Position numbers and translations under genes: made by a program | Notes under the pieces: model-generated | What the model saw: only the letters and a program-made list of their open reading frames with translations | The model's database searches: none | Told to the model about the DNA's origin: nothing | NCBI GenBank assembly: GCA_949130485.1 | Contig: OX422185.1 | Span: 9,796,118-9,860,117 of the forward strand | Direction: 5' to 3' | Source: Agelas oroides | Lineage: Eukaryota > Porifera > Demospongiae > Agelasida > Agelasidae | Length of the DNA stretch: 64,000 nucleotides | Part shown: positions 24,420-35,100 of the stretch, one piece after another | Position numbering within the stretch: position 1 is the first letter of the stretch | How the letters are laid out: each line of letters begins with the position of its first letter

Positions 24420-25116
24420 GGTTACTGGATACAGTTTATCCATTAATATTCATAAACAATATTACCTTCCCATTTCTCCGTGCAGGAACCAGTTACAGCA
24501 CGCAATAGAAACGACATATAACAGTACTATGAGTGCCTTTTAACCAATATAGTATTAATTGTTATGTACAGCGTACTAAGGCGAGTGGCGACGACAAAGT
24601 TCGTGACTTTTGGCGTCAGATTTTGTCTTCAGAGAGGATGGCAGGTACAACTTTTCAACACCTACGGGTAAAACTCAACTTACTTGAGGGCGGCTTGGAG
24701 CAACTTCGTCGCTGTGTGCCAGGGGAAGTGAGTGACACGCGTTTCTATCCAAAACCCAGGTGGTTTTCGACCGATCAAGCGACTAAATCTAGGCGTATAT
24801 CAAAAACGGTAAGTCGTCTCAGCGAAAACTCTTCGAGCCGCCCTGTGCCTGTCTTCGTAGAATTCAAATACAGTGTAATACACGGTAAGATGTTCTTCCC
24901 ACAGGAAATAACTGACGCCGAATTCAGTACTTCGTACGCGGATTGTTAACCGCAGGCACTGCTATCAAATTGCATGCTCCGCCCACCCAACCGGCACAGC
25001 TATTACAGGCTAATGCAACTTTTTTAGCGGTATAGTTAAACGGATGCATGTCTGGATCCTGCACGGAGAAAAGAGGAAGGTAATATTTTTTCATAAGCAA
25101 ACTGTATCCCGTAACC
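24420..25116. mobile_element. TTAA-flanked TIR element
   Basis: Inverted termini of about 70 bases: GGTTACTGGATACAGTTTAT on the left, and inverted GGTTACGGGATACAGTTTGC on the right. Both continue through AATATTACCTTCC and TTCTCCGTGCAGGA. The copy is flanked by TTAA at 24416-24419 and 25117-25120, the target signature of piggyBac-type elements. The termini begin GG rather than the CCC-type of canonical piggyBac, so I assign only the target preference. Confidence 0.75.
24533..24949 (+). CDS. Hypothetical 138-aa protein inside TTAA element
   Basis: An ATG-to-stop frame of 138 codons fills most of the interior of the TTAA-flanked element. The product is basic and mixed in composition (KVRDFWRQILSSERMAG near residue 22; KSRRISKTVSRLSENSSSRP near residue 85). 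No DDE triad, zinc finger or membrane segment is visible. It is far too short for a piggyBac transposase of around 500-600 residues. It could be a deleted transposase remnant, a captured host exon, or a chance frame. The match between frame length and element interior is the only positive evidence. Confidence 0.35.
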   Translation: MPFNQYSINCYVQRTKASGDDKVRDFWRQILSSERMAGTTFQHLRVKLNLLEGGLEQLRRCVPGEVSDTRFYPKPRWFSTDQATKSRRISKTVSRLSENSSSRPVPVFVEFKYSVIHGKMFFPQEITDAEFSTSYADC

Positions 25117-25120
25117 TTAA

Positions 25121-26320
25121 GTTCACTGACAAAGTAGATGTTATATCTCCTACTTTGATCCAGTCTTGACTTATGTGGGATAGAATTGTTTCCTAAACTC
25201 CTAAGCAGAGGGAGTATGCGGTCACTTAATAGCCACAAATAACTGATATTCCAAGTTCAAGAAGCATGAATACAAGCTATGAGAACAACTTTATGGATGA
25301 AGCTATGATGGGTGCAATGTGTCCAGCCTAGTTATCCACTACCTAAGTAAACCATGTGACTAGCACTGCCCAAGGATAGAGTTTTCTCTTCACTACTCTT
25401 GCAGAAATCATACTCTAGTGACTTAACTTCTGATAATGAATTCATTGGCCATCCAATGTTCTAAATGAAAAAGGCATCTGAACTGATACACAACAATTTT
25501 GAATTCATTTCTTTGGCAAACTTCATGAGGGGGTGTAGATAGCCGAGTATGAGATCAGCTTGTTCATAATGCACAATGGTATATATATGCCTATATATCC
25601 ATGGTAACTGTACAAGTAACATAACAGTTAGCGGTAGCAGTAAAATTACCATGGAATTCCAAAGTAATTGAGCACGCATGCAAATGGTTCTCTAACTTCT
25701 TTGACCTCCTGTTAACTCATGCCTGTAATGAGGCTAAACTAGCTTTAGTTACAGTACACTTTCCTTCTAGACACAAGTGTTCTACTGACAATGTAGTAGT
25801 AACTATATAGTCACCTTGGTTATCTTCCATAGCTTCGACTCCATCTGCTAACTCAGAAGTTCTCTGCAGTGAAGAAAATGATTAATACTGTAAACTCGGA
25901 AGCATAAGTGCCAGTAATAGTATTTCAAAATTGCGCATTTTTGCGATGTCAATCACTTAGGGTACTTATAATCATTGGCTACCATACTATGGGGCTAAAG
26001 TAGACTGCTTGACTAGTCTGTGCTTACGAACCGACCTACTGCCGTCTGCTGTTAATCTTTGGCATCTCTTGTTGACCGAAAACGGCCACAAGACCAACCT
26101 CCAAAAGTGCTACACGCAGCTCGTCACACAACGTTGTCGGTATCCCGATTGTAGCCAGCTTCCATGAAGTAGTATCCTTCTATTGTTGCCCAAGCTCCAG
26201 AGTTGCTGCTGCTGCTCCTGGGACAGCTAAAGTTAGCAACTGCTATCTACGTTTGGTCTTCGATGAAACTCTGCCCACAGGGCCGGTTACTGGCTGATTG
26301 CATGGGTAGTAATATTTATA
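25121..26320. other. Spacer without recognised feature
   Basis: No gene or repeat identified; readings are below 75 codons and lack motifs. Confidence 0.4.
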
Positions 26321-26321
26321 A

Positions 26322-27052
26322 ATTTGTCATTTCTTGCTGTGTTGTCTCCAAACAAGTTGAAGTCTGCACAATATTGGTATCAGTAGAATCTACAGGCCCT
26401 TGGCTACATGCTGGTACTTGTCTGGTGTTTGTGCGTTATGTAGTTCGAGATATATCTGTATTCCATGTTACTTTCCGTAAAATACGCTACTTGATTTATG
26501 TGCAGTATAAATAGGTGAGTTCGAATGATATCGTGCAATATCTCAAGAACTACATAATGCACTAACACCTGACAAGTACCAGCATGTAGCCAAGGGTCTG
26601 TAGATTCTACTGATACCAATATTGTGGAGACTTCAACTTGTTTGGAGACAACAGAGTAAGAAACGGCAAATTTCACGGTTTGATTATCGATCAGATGACC
26701 CCGGTCCATGTTCAGCCGCACCCCCGAGTGCTCAAAGCAGCTACTGCGAAAAAAAACTGATTGCGAAATGGGGGGGTCTTGGGGCATCGTATCCATGCTA
26801 AAACCTCTCAAAAAGCAGCTTCAGAGAAGGCACTAACAATGGTGTCTGAAAATAGATACACTTATCCGATGATTGATGTTTTTCGGACAGTCATTTTATC
26901 GCTCCTAGCTTCAACTGGAAACAATGTGCAGGTGTCATTTTTGGTACACCAGGTACTGTGTACCTCAGCTACAGGCTCGTGGTATCGCCGAGTGTTTACA
27001 CAGTTTTCTCTCCACGTTTGAGTGCCCGATTATACCTGTCGCCCGATGACTT
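26322..27052. mobile_element. Partial copy of the giant foldback element
   Basis: Homologous to the 1.1-kb foldback at 37618-38738. The right arm is almost complete (ending GATTATACCTGTCGCCCGAT), while the left arm keeps only its inner part (26322-26510). The two arm remnants still face each other, for example TTGTTTGGAGACAACA near 26640 versus TTGTCTCCAAACAA near 26342. More diverged than the 37-kb copy, hence older. Confidence 0.8.
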
Positions 27053-27130
27053 ACCATTGTTGGTGTCTCTGTTGTGTGCAGCTCATTGCTTCTTGATGGT
27101 CCCACTTAGTCCCTTTGAATAAAGGATGAA

Positions 27131-27509
27131 TACTGTATTTCCTCGATTTCTTTCCACCCTCGAATAGATCCTGCACTACACGCATGAGTGCTGCTAAGCA
27201 AAATTAACCCCGCCCTCGAATAGTTCCCGCACTGTTACGCAGCCACACTCATTGTGGGCAATGAGGATGACTTGGATGACTTAGATCGCTTGTCTAGCCG
27301 GTCTGTACTCACGTACTGTACTGCACTGTACGTACCTAGTATTTGTGCCGTGCAAAGACGTCAGTCGTGTGCCTTTCGATGGCGCACGCACGACTGGAGT
27401 GCACGCCGGACTAGGCTGAGATAATTGAACCCGCCCTCGTATTGTACCCGCAGGTAAGTACAGTCTGAAATTAATAGTATCCGTGGGAAGAAATCGAGGA
27501 AATACGGTA
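27131..27509. mobile_element. TA-flanked MITE
   Basis: Termini CTGTATTTCCTCGATTTCT and, inverted, CCGTATTTCCTCGATTTCT, flanked by TA on both sides (27131-27132, 27508-27509), as expected of Tc1/mariner-type target duplication. The CCACCCTCGAATAG subterminal box recurs inside and also in the solo end at 7530-7620. No coding capacity. Confidence 0.8.
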
Positions 27510-28128
27510 AGTTCTTTGATTTCCCACTATATCACCAGATGGAATGTTTGGGGATTGACCATTAGACAGCAAGTTACATCCTGAACTTGGACCCAGGACT
27601 CACGGCAGCTAGAAGAGGTCTCTATCAGACAACATTTCTGTTACCTCAATTCAAGACTACGGTATATTAATACATTATGTAGTAAGCCACATTTTGTATT
27701 ATTGCACCAATGAAGGTCCTTCAATCAAAAAATTTGAACAAATCATTACAGCTACTGACTGGCTAGTTATTAAAAATGGGCAAGTTTATTGAATTCAACT
27801 ATAGTCTGGAATGTAGGCTTGTAAATCAACATTGGAATGGCATCATGACATGTTTCATTTTGTGGTTAAGCAATACAAACTTTAACTCATTGCACAGGTG
27901 GAAGGCATTGTTGCCCCATAATAAAAATTCTGTGTATTTTAGAGGCCACTTCAGTGGCTTGCAAGGTACCTACAGTAGGAAATATGTTGGGAACAGAGGG
28001 TGTTCAGATAACTGAAATGTTTGGATAACTGAAATATGATCCTAGCCCACATGACGCAAACTGTACACAGAGTGAGCAGCAGTGCTAGCACTGAGTTGTT
28101 GACATGCCTCTGTCACCGGTGTGATATA
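27510..28128. other. Spacer without recognised feature
   Basis: AT-rich sequence with short readings only. The motif TGGATAACTGAAAT occurs near 28020, and a similar box (TGGATAACTGATGT) occurs near 28930. Confidence 0.35.
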
Positions 28129-28683
28129 CCGTCATTATACTAATAGAACAGTAGGAAATTAAACAATTTCAAATCTGGCTTCTGCTAGATTAGATTCACA
28201 AAAACTTCCAGGAACCCAATTTCTTCTGCTGGATTAGATCTACTACTGTAATGGAAGCACATTTTCCAAGAAAAGCACTAGCCACGCACTGAGGCCTCTT
28301 GCCCATGGGAGTGTTGCTTGCAGTACTAATTTACCATAGGCTTTCCCAGAAGTGTATAGGCTCTGGGAACTTTGATTATTGGTCTGTCTGCCAGCAACTA
28401 TTGTCAGTTCTTGTTTTAATAAGAACACAAGGTAAGCCTCAATCTGCAGTGACTTCACAGTGTTGTTTAGATAAGAACTTCCTGGTGCACTAAACAGACT
28501 CGTTATGCCCATGACTTCACCGTTTTCTTATGCTAAGAACACTTCGTGGTGTCTACTACTGGCTCTTCTGCTAAATTGATTCACTCAATAATACTACCTT
28601 CCGCATAATTGGATTAGCAAAAATCGCAACAATTGAATTTCTTCCGCTGGATTGGATCGACCGTTCTATTAGAATAATGACAG
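28129..28683. mobile_element. TA-flanked MITE
   Basis: Left end CCGTCATTATACTAATAGAA and right end (inverted) CTGTCATTATTCTAATAGAA form TIRs of about 22 bases, with TA at 28127-28128 and 28684-28685. The internal box CTGCTGGATTAGAT is repeated near both ends. No transposase. Confidence 0.8.
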
Positions 28684-28689
28684 TATCCC

Positions 28690-31600
28690 TGATTTTAATG
28701 AGTTTCCTGCACATGCAGTAGCGGTACCCAGTCTCTTTCTTTGACAGTTACTCTTTCCTTTGTTGCGAAGCCTGCCTTGCCTGTAGAAGTTATCGTTTTG
28801 TCTTCAGCTGCCATCTAATGGGTGGAGTGAGCCCCAAAACCCTTAATATCAGCCATTTGAATAGCTAAAGCCAACTTCCTGTCGACAAAACTAGCTGGAA
28901 AGTGGGTGTAGCTTGGCTAAAAGCATTTGGATAACTGATGTATTCAAGTTTGGGTAAGTGACTTCCTATTGAGCTTCCAGAAGCTAAGAAGCCTACAAAG
29001 ACTAGGATGTATGACCTGATTCATAATAAGACTAGGTAAAACCTTTTGACTGATCTCATCATGCTAGGAAGTGGCAGTACTTGAGCACAGTGAGCAAACA
29101 GCCATTAGCTTTCACATTAGTTAAAAATTTGATGTATCTTGCCAAGTGCCTTAGCATGAGGTTACTAATTTGCAGTGTCTGTTCTTAGGTTGGTGGGGTA
29201 TGGCTCACATAAATATGCACTAACATCCATCATGCTTAGCAATGCAAACCTCCACTATGCTTAGGAATACTAACAACTTCAGGCTTAGGATTTCAATTCA
29301 GGGTGCAGCTAGCACATGCCAGTGCCAACAAAGCAAAGACAGAGAGCTAGGTAGAGTGAATAGATTACAGAAGCTCAAAAAAGTGGAGTGTGAAAGGCTA
29401 GCAGAGTGCAGTGAATGCCTTGTAGCACTAAGGAAGGAAAGACAGGCAGAGTGAAGTTAAAAGACAGAGATGGTGAAGCTGTTAATGCCATGCAATTTTG
29501 GTGCTAGGCAAAATATGCAACACCTCGCTAATTCGGCAAACTTCTAAAGCATGCTTTGCCACCCTTTCTGTATGCTATGACTCTGTCCTTCTCTTTATGC
29601 TATGACTCTTCTCCTTCTCGGTTTTTGACCACAATCGTGTATGCACCTTTCGTGTGCAAGGTTTACTCTGTGTATTATAGCTTGGAAATCATTTGATTTT
29701 TAGTGGCAGTATTAAACCAGGAAAGATTTTGATGCAACATTTTATGCGTGTAATGACAGCGAACGTGAACGCTACATGTGAGTGATTTATCAGCGGATGA
29801 GCGCTTTTGCCAAAGGTTTGCCACGTTTGGGGCTACATTAATGTGACAATCCATCACTTGTGTGAGGGGAGATGAGTGAAAACAGGTAGCCAATGATGAT
29901 AGCATTGAATTGACACAGTGAAAGGAACATGCTACATAGCACTGTAGCTACACGCTCACTTGTATACAGGCATAACTGGTGCATTTGTTGCTCACAGTAC
30001 TTTTTTACCAATATACGTTAGTTCAGCCTAGTCGCACAATATCTACACAAAATTTCGCCACTGACAATGTCTTGAAACTTGCTAGCATGCTGGTTACTAG
30101 ACATTGTAATGCTAATAACGTGTTATCTATAAAATATTTCTTTGTGCAATGAGTTGAGTGACACAATGCTGTATCACAACTCACATCATTAAACTCATAC
30201 TACTTTCAATAACAGGCGATAAAATACAATGTGCCATGTTCTTATGAAATTGGGACTCTTAATGACATTTCAATAGAGCTCAGTATTGTGGTCATACTAG
30301 CTGATTAGAAATCGGTGCACATAAGTACGATCTAATGTAAAGTGAACAGTGATGCCAACGTACATTGGAAATGTCTTTGATAATATCTTTTCTCTCCATT
30401 CCAGCCACAGGTACAAAGCACTTGAAACATCTTAGAGTTTCACGTACCTAAATAGAGATGAAAATCATAGTGCAAATCAGGCAAGTGATCAGTGAAAGGA
30501 GGTAGCCAATGATGATAGCATTGAATCAAGGAGACTATGCAGAGAAGCTTACTAAACATTGGGAGAATTTAGCATCATAAATCGCTATACAAATAAAGTA
30601 GTTTGAACTCACAATGTATAGCAAAATGTCCCAGCACATGTATTGTCATTGTTGTAGAGGCTCATTGATACATGCATATGTAACTCAAAATCAATCAACT
30701 TTAATTTTGCAAAATATCAAATGCTCTGTTTATGGACCTTCTTCTGCTGAACTGACACTAACAGGAAAGAACTGGAAGTAGAGTGTCTAATGGTGTACAA
30801 TAAGACCGAGGAAAAATCGATGATTGAAAAGGTGGGGGAGTCAAATGTCTATGTTCAGGGATGGCGACCATACACAATTTAGTGAGAGGGCAAAGTCAAA
30901 ACGAATGGTTGGTACTCTGGTCTGTACGTGTATGGCCTCCAAGTCCCTCCTCTTCCTCTAGTGGGGTTCTTGCTCTGGGATCCGTGCTGGTTCCCAGTCC
31001 ATTCTGTGGTACTGACTGTCACCTCTCCTTACAGATGTATTTTCTGTAAGTTCCTCCCTTGACAGTGGCCTCTCCCTAAACTCCTTACAGTTGCCATTCC
31101 TGAACCTGTATGTCATAAGCCACTCTATGTATTTTCAGTTCTTTCCTGTATGTACCAGTTCAGTTGAAGGTCCATAGACTGAGTTGTTCTAAACTGATGT
31201 GAGGTATTGCTGCAACAGATTGTTCTGAAGAAAACACTAAACATTAACAGGCTTCTGGTGGGCATGAATATCAATGTAAATTTATCACGTTTCTGTAGCT
31301 ATAAGTATAAGCATGTTTTTGACCATCTACTGTAAGAACAGCTGCAGCCATTTCCAGCATAACGCATCTTTCATGCACATCAACTTGCACTACAGACTCA
31401 GTACTGCTCAGAGCCTTCTACATTCTGACAATTGATAGATTCCATGCTCAGAAGCATAATAATTGCAGCTGTTCACAACGTAACTCACTCTCCGTGCACA
31501 TCAACCTGCACTACAGACCCAGAACTGCTCACTCCACAGCTTTCCAGATACAAGACATTTTGTATTGACCATGCTCAACAATCCTCCTGTGTACCCAAGT

Positions 31601-32099
31601 TACAAACACAAACATAGTTGCCAAAATGGCACAAGATGTGGGAACGGTGTAAAAGTATTGTGGTGTTAGCTTTTCGGATGCATATGAGATATTGTCTGGA
31701 GCTGGTATAATAACTAAGTAGTACTTGTACACTGCGGGTTTACAAGAAAACTAACGGTCGTTGTACATAAGGCTTGCAACACATACAACTACTCAATTCA
31801 GGTAGGACAATAAGGACACTAGTAACAATATGCTTGTTTCCCGTGCACGAAAGCCTACTCTTCATACAAGAACAATCAGGACCTTGTGACACTATTATGA
31901 GATCGTTGTTTAGTAATAGATGAGCAGCCTTAACCATGACAGTTTCAACTAATTTTGAAGTTGTAAGACCAAACAGTTTTTACTTAATAACACATTCACA
32001 TCCAGCCTTCGATTCTCAACATAGTGATATTTTTAGATATCACATCATTATCAGCAGTTGGGTTGCCAATGCGGCTTGCCAATGAAATTTTGGTAACAA
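28690..32099. other. Region downstream of receptor gene, no gene called
   Basis: No convincing coding sequence. A 36-base direct repeat (GGTAGCCAATGATGATAGCA...) occurs at about 29885 and 30502, and a duplicated block of about 70 bases at 31340-31412 and 31468-31535 (CACATCAACTTGCACTACAG and CACATCAACCTGCACTACAG). If the receptor is spliced beyond helix 7, its tail exons should lie here or further left; I could not identify any. Confidence 0.35.
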
Positions 32100-32150
32100 T
32101 TATCTAACCTTTTCATTTCGAAGGACATGGAAGACAAAGATAAAAAATCC
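32100..32150 (-). CDS. Receptor exon 15 (end of helix 7, stop)
   Basis: The acceptor GTGACAAA...CACCCATCCAG leaves a 91-bp intron after exon 14. Encodes GFFIFVFHVLRNEK, then V-R-stop (TAA at 32102-32100). Either the receptor ends here with almost no cytoplasmic tail, or the GTTAGA after AAG (32108-32103) acts as a weak donor in phase 0 to tail exons I could not identify. Adhesion GPCR genes often have an intron at this place. Confidence 0.82.
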   Translation of the reverse strand, partial: GFFIFVFHVLRNEKVR

Positions 32151-35100
32151 CTGGATGGGTGACAAAATGCAAGAGTAAAAACATGCAGCAACTATTAGGC
32201 ATTTCTGAACCCAGCATGTTAGTTTTGCACATGAAGTATACCTGTAATGAATTGCATACAGTGAACAGCCATGCAAACACAGTGGTGTTTTCATTGACAG
32301 CCAACAGCCCAAACACCCAGGTGATTCCAAGAAGTGGCAGCAGGATTACTGTACTCTTCACTGCAGTTCTGGGTAGAAGAGCATCATGTTGTATGTTACT
32401 ACAAGATCAAAATTTTCTCCAAAGCAACTGAGAAGGGCTGATGTATGGCAGAAAAAAATTGGTGGATATTTCTAGCAAGGATAGGTTGAAATCATTAGCT
32501 AGTGACATTTGTTAGAACACAACAATCTGCAAGCATGTGGGGAACGTTCAGCAGTTAATCATTAATTGCTACTGACGCATATGCCATTTGACTTTGATAT
32601 TGTGATGTCACTTGGTTCAATGGAGAAAGAGCTGCATTTATAAAAAAAAACAAGAGCAAAAAAGCACAGGGTAGCTACTGTGGTTACAATATTACCCTAA
32701 GAAAGTTCACTATTGAGTGGGCATGGTTAGTCACAAACATGGCTAAAAGCAACCGAGTTACTAGTGCCAAGGGGAGGGAAATCCACTGCCTGGTATACAT
32801 TGTGTATGCACGTGTGTCAATTTCCAACAATTCTTGGGAAACTGTATCAACACTGGCTAGCTGATAAAATCATCTGAGAGATGCCAGTCACTAACCACGG
32901 TCTGTGAAAATGATAATGACAAAGCGCTGAGCTCTTCACTTCCACAAGTTAAACATACATCCATTGCAGCAAAACACCATGCCAAGTGAATGATGCAATC
33001 TGTCCTTCCGATGGCTCTGAATGAGCCAATACAGACATTATCGAAGTTAAAATGATAGCAGTTCTGACTTCAATATGACCTGAATGCCTGAATGTGTCAA
33101 TACAAAGGGAGCACAAGTTTTTCCATGGCCTTTCCACAGGTAAATTAAAATTTGCTGTAACTTCTCCCGTATGTGATTAGAGTCCCCCTGGGTGATAGTG
33201 TTGGATAACAGCAGAAGTCAAGAAATATACGACACTAACTCTTGTAGAATTATACATTCATGTAAAGAGTTAATAGTCATTAGTACAGCCAGCCAAGACA
33301 GTCACCATGTGCACGGAATGTCAGGGGTGGATCCAGGATTTTGAAAAGGGGGAGCTGGTACATGGTAAGCTTAGGCGGGCCGATATTGCGCGTGCAGGGG
33401 CGGGGGGGGGGGGGGGTTGTGATGAACATGCTCCAGACCTGACAGTCAGACCTTAACCTGGTCAAAGTCATTGAGAGAGAAAGGTGAGAAATAAAGACAA
33501 GAAAGAAAGAGGGACAGTGACTCAGGGAGGGACTCGAACCCGCGACCTGGCAAATGGCTCTAACAAACTGAGCTACAGAGTCACTCGGCATTCCAGTGGC
33601 TGAGTTTGAGTACTTAAGGCTGAGCTGCCAGGGATCCAGCTGAAGCAGATACCAAGCTGGCATGTTCGATGGGTGGGTGCGACGAGCGCGAAGCGTGAGG
33701 TGCAGGATCGGTTGTTAACATGCTCCAGACCTGACAGTCAGACCTTAACCTGGTCAAAGTCATTGAGAGAGAAAGGTGAGAAATAAAGACAAGAAAGAAA
33801 GAGGGACAGTGACTCAGGGAGGGACTCGAACCCGCGACCTGGCAAATGGCTCTAACAAACTGAGCTACAGAGTCACTCGGCATTCCAGTGGCTGAGTTTG
33901 AGTACTTAAGGCTGAGCTGCCAGGGATCCAGCTGAAGCAGATACCAAGCTGGCATGTTCGATGGGTGGGTGCGACGAGCGCGAAGCGTGAGGTGCAGGAT
34001 CGGTTGTTAACATGCTCCAGACATGACAGTCAGACCTTAACCTGGTCAAAGTCATTGAGAGAGAAAGAAGACAAGAAAGAAAGAGGGAAAAAAAGACAGC
34101 GACTCAGGGAGGGACTCGAACCAGTGAGCTGGCAAATGGCCTGCCATGCTCTAACCAAGTAAGCTACCGAGTCACTCGGCAACTCAGTGGCTGAGCTCGG
34201 GTACTTTTTGAAAAAGCTGTTTCTGTGTTTGGAAACTCGTAAAAGGACGAAATAATGGTACCAAGTCGAACGTGAATGAGTCATTAAAAACCCAAAGCTA
34301 GTGTTTGAACGCGTACGTCTACAACATTTTTGGTCATCCCGCACGAAGTGCGGAAGCTCCGAATATTGAAACCCCTTGAAACAGCTATTTCTGAACTTGG
34401 ACCCTCATCACAGGGCTCAACATGGTGCTTAACGTCCATGAGACGTCACATCTAATACCTTCGGCATCGTTCACTATCAATGACAATATAAAATGTGCCG
34501 TGCCACCTTGGAGAAGTCTAAAGAGGGGGAAGAAGACGTATCCCGAAGTCGAAATATTGACATGCAAGAGCGGATCCAGGGTGGGGGCCGAGCGCGAAGC
34601 GCGAGGCGGAGAGATGCTTCTGATGCTAGTGGGAGGCTGGCGAGCTTCAGCGTTGAGGAGCGAGGAAGCAGGGCGCTTCCGCGAAGTAGCTGGCATGTCC
34701 ATCGTTGCTGCGGGCGGTCCACGTTCGCGGTAGACACTTTAACAGTAGACAGCCGAGTGGCTTAAATAAACTTAATCTGGTGACAATGTCCACCCACCTC
34801 CCCCTGTCCCACCCTGTTTGCTAGTGCAAATCCATCTTCAAAACGGATTGCACCAACTGAGAACATGTGGCCAAAATCAAACGATACCAAATGGTGTCAG
34901 AGTGATTCTCTAAGACTTAAGTAACAATATTGTAATTCCAGTATAAAAATAATAAATATTAACTTACTTGACCAGCTGTACATTTTTCACATGAGGTTCT
35001 GCTCCACCAAGTTTCTTTGCTCTGACAAGACTCACAATTGTTAAAACTAGTACAGTTGTGTTGATCTGCAAAACGTAAAGTGTAAAGATTAGTAATACAA

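Larger units (their letters stand above)
33427..34010. repeat. Perfect-looking tandem duplication of a 292-bp unit
   Basis: CATGCTCCAGACCTGACAG starts at 33427 and 33719, and again (one change) at 34011, giving a period of exactly 292. The first two units appear identical by eye across the whole unit; the third is shorter and diverged (34011-34200). Each contains a tRNA-like segment. Recent unequal exchange or an assembly duplication are both possible. Confidence 0.88.

Noticed and set aside
30861..31049. Plus-strand 62-codon frame with a following TTACAG-type acceptor
   Set aside because: Ser/Pro-rich low-complexity reading without partner exons or family resemblance.
34099..34175. Functional tRNA gene on the minus strand
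   Set aside because: The anticodon loop lacks the invariant T, the T stem is mispaired and extra bases precede the acceptor strand; it fits a SINE head better.
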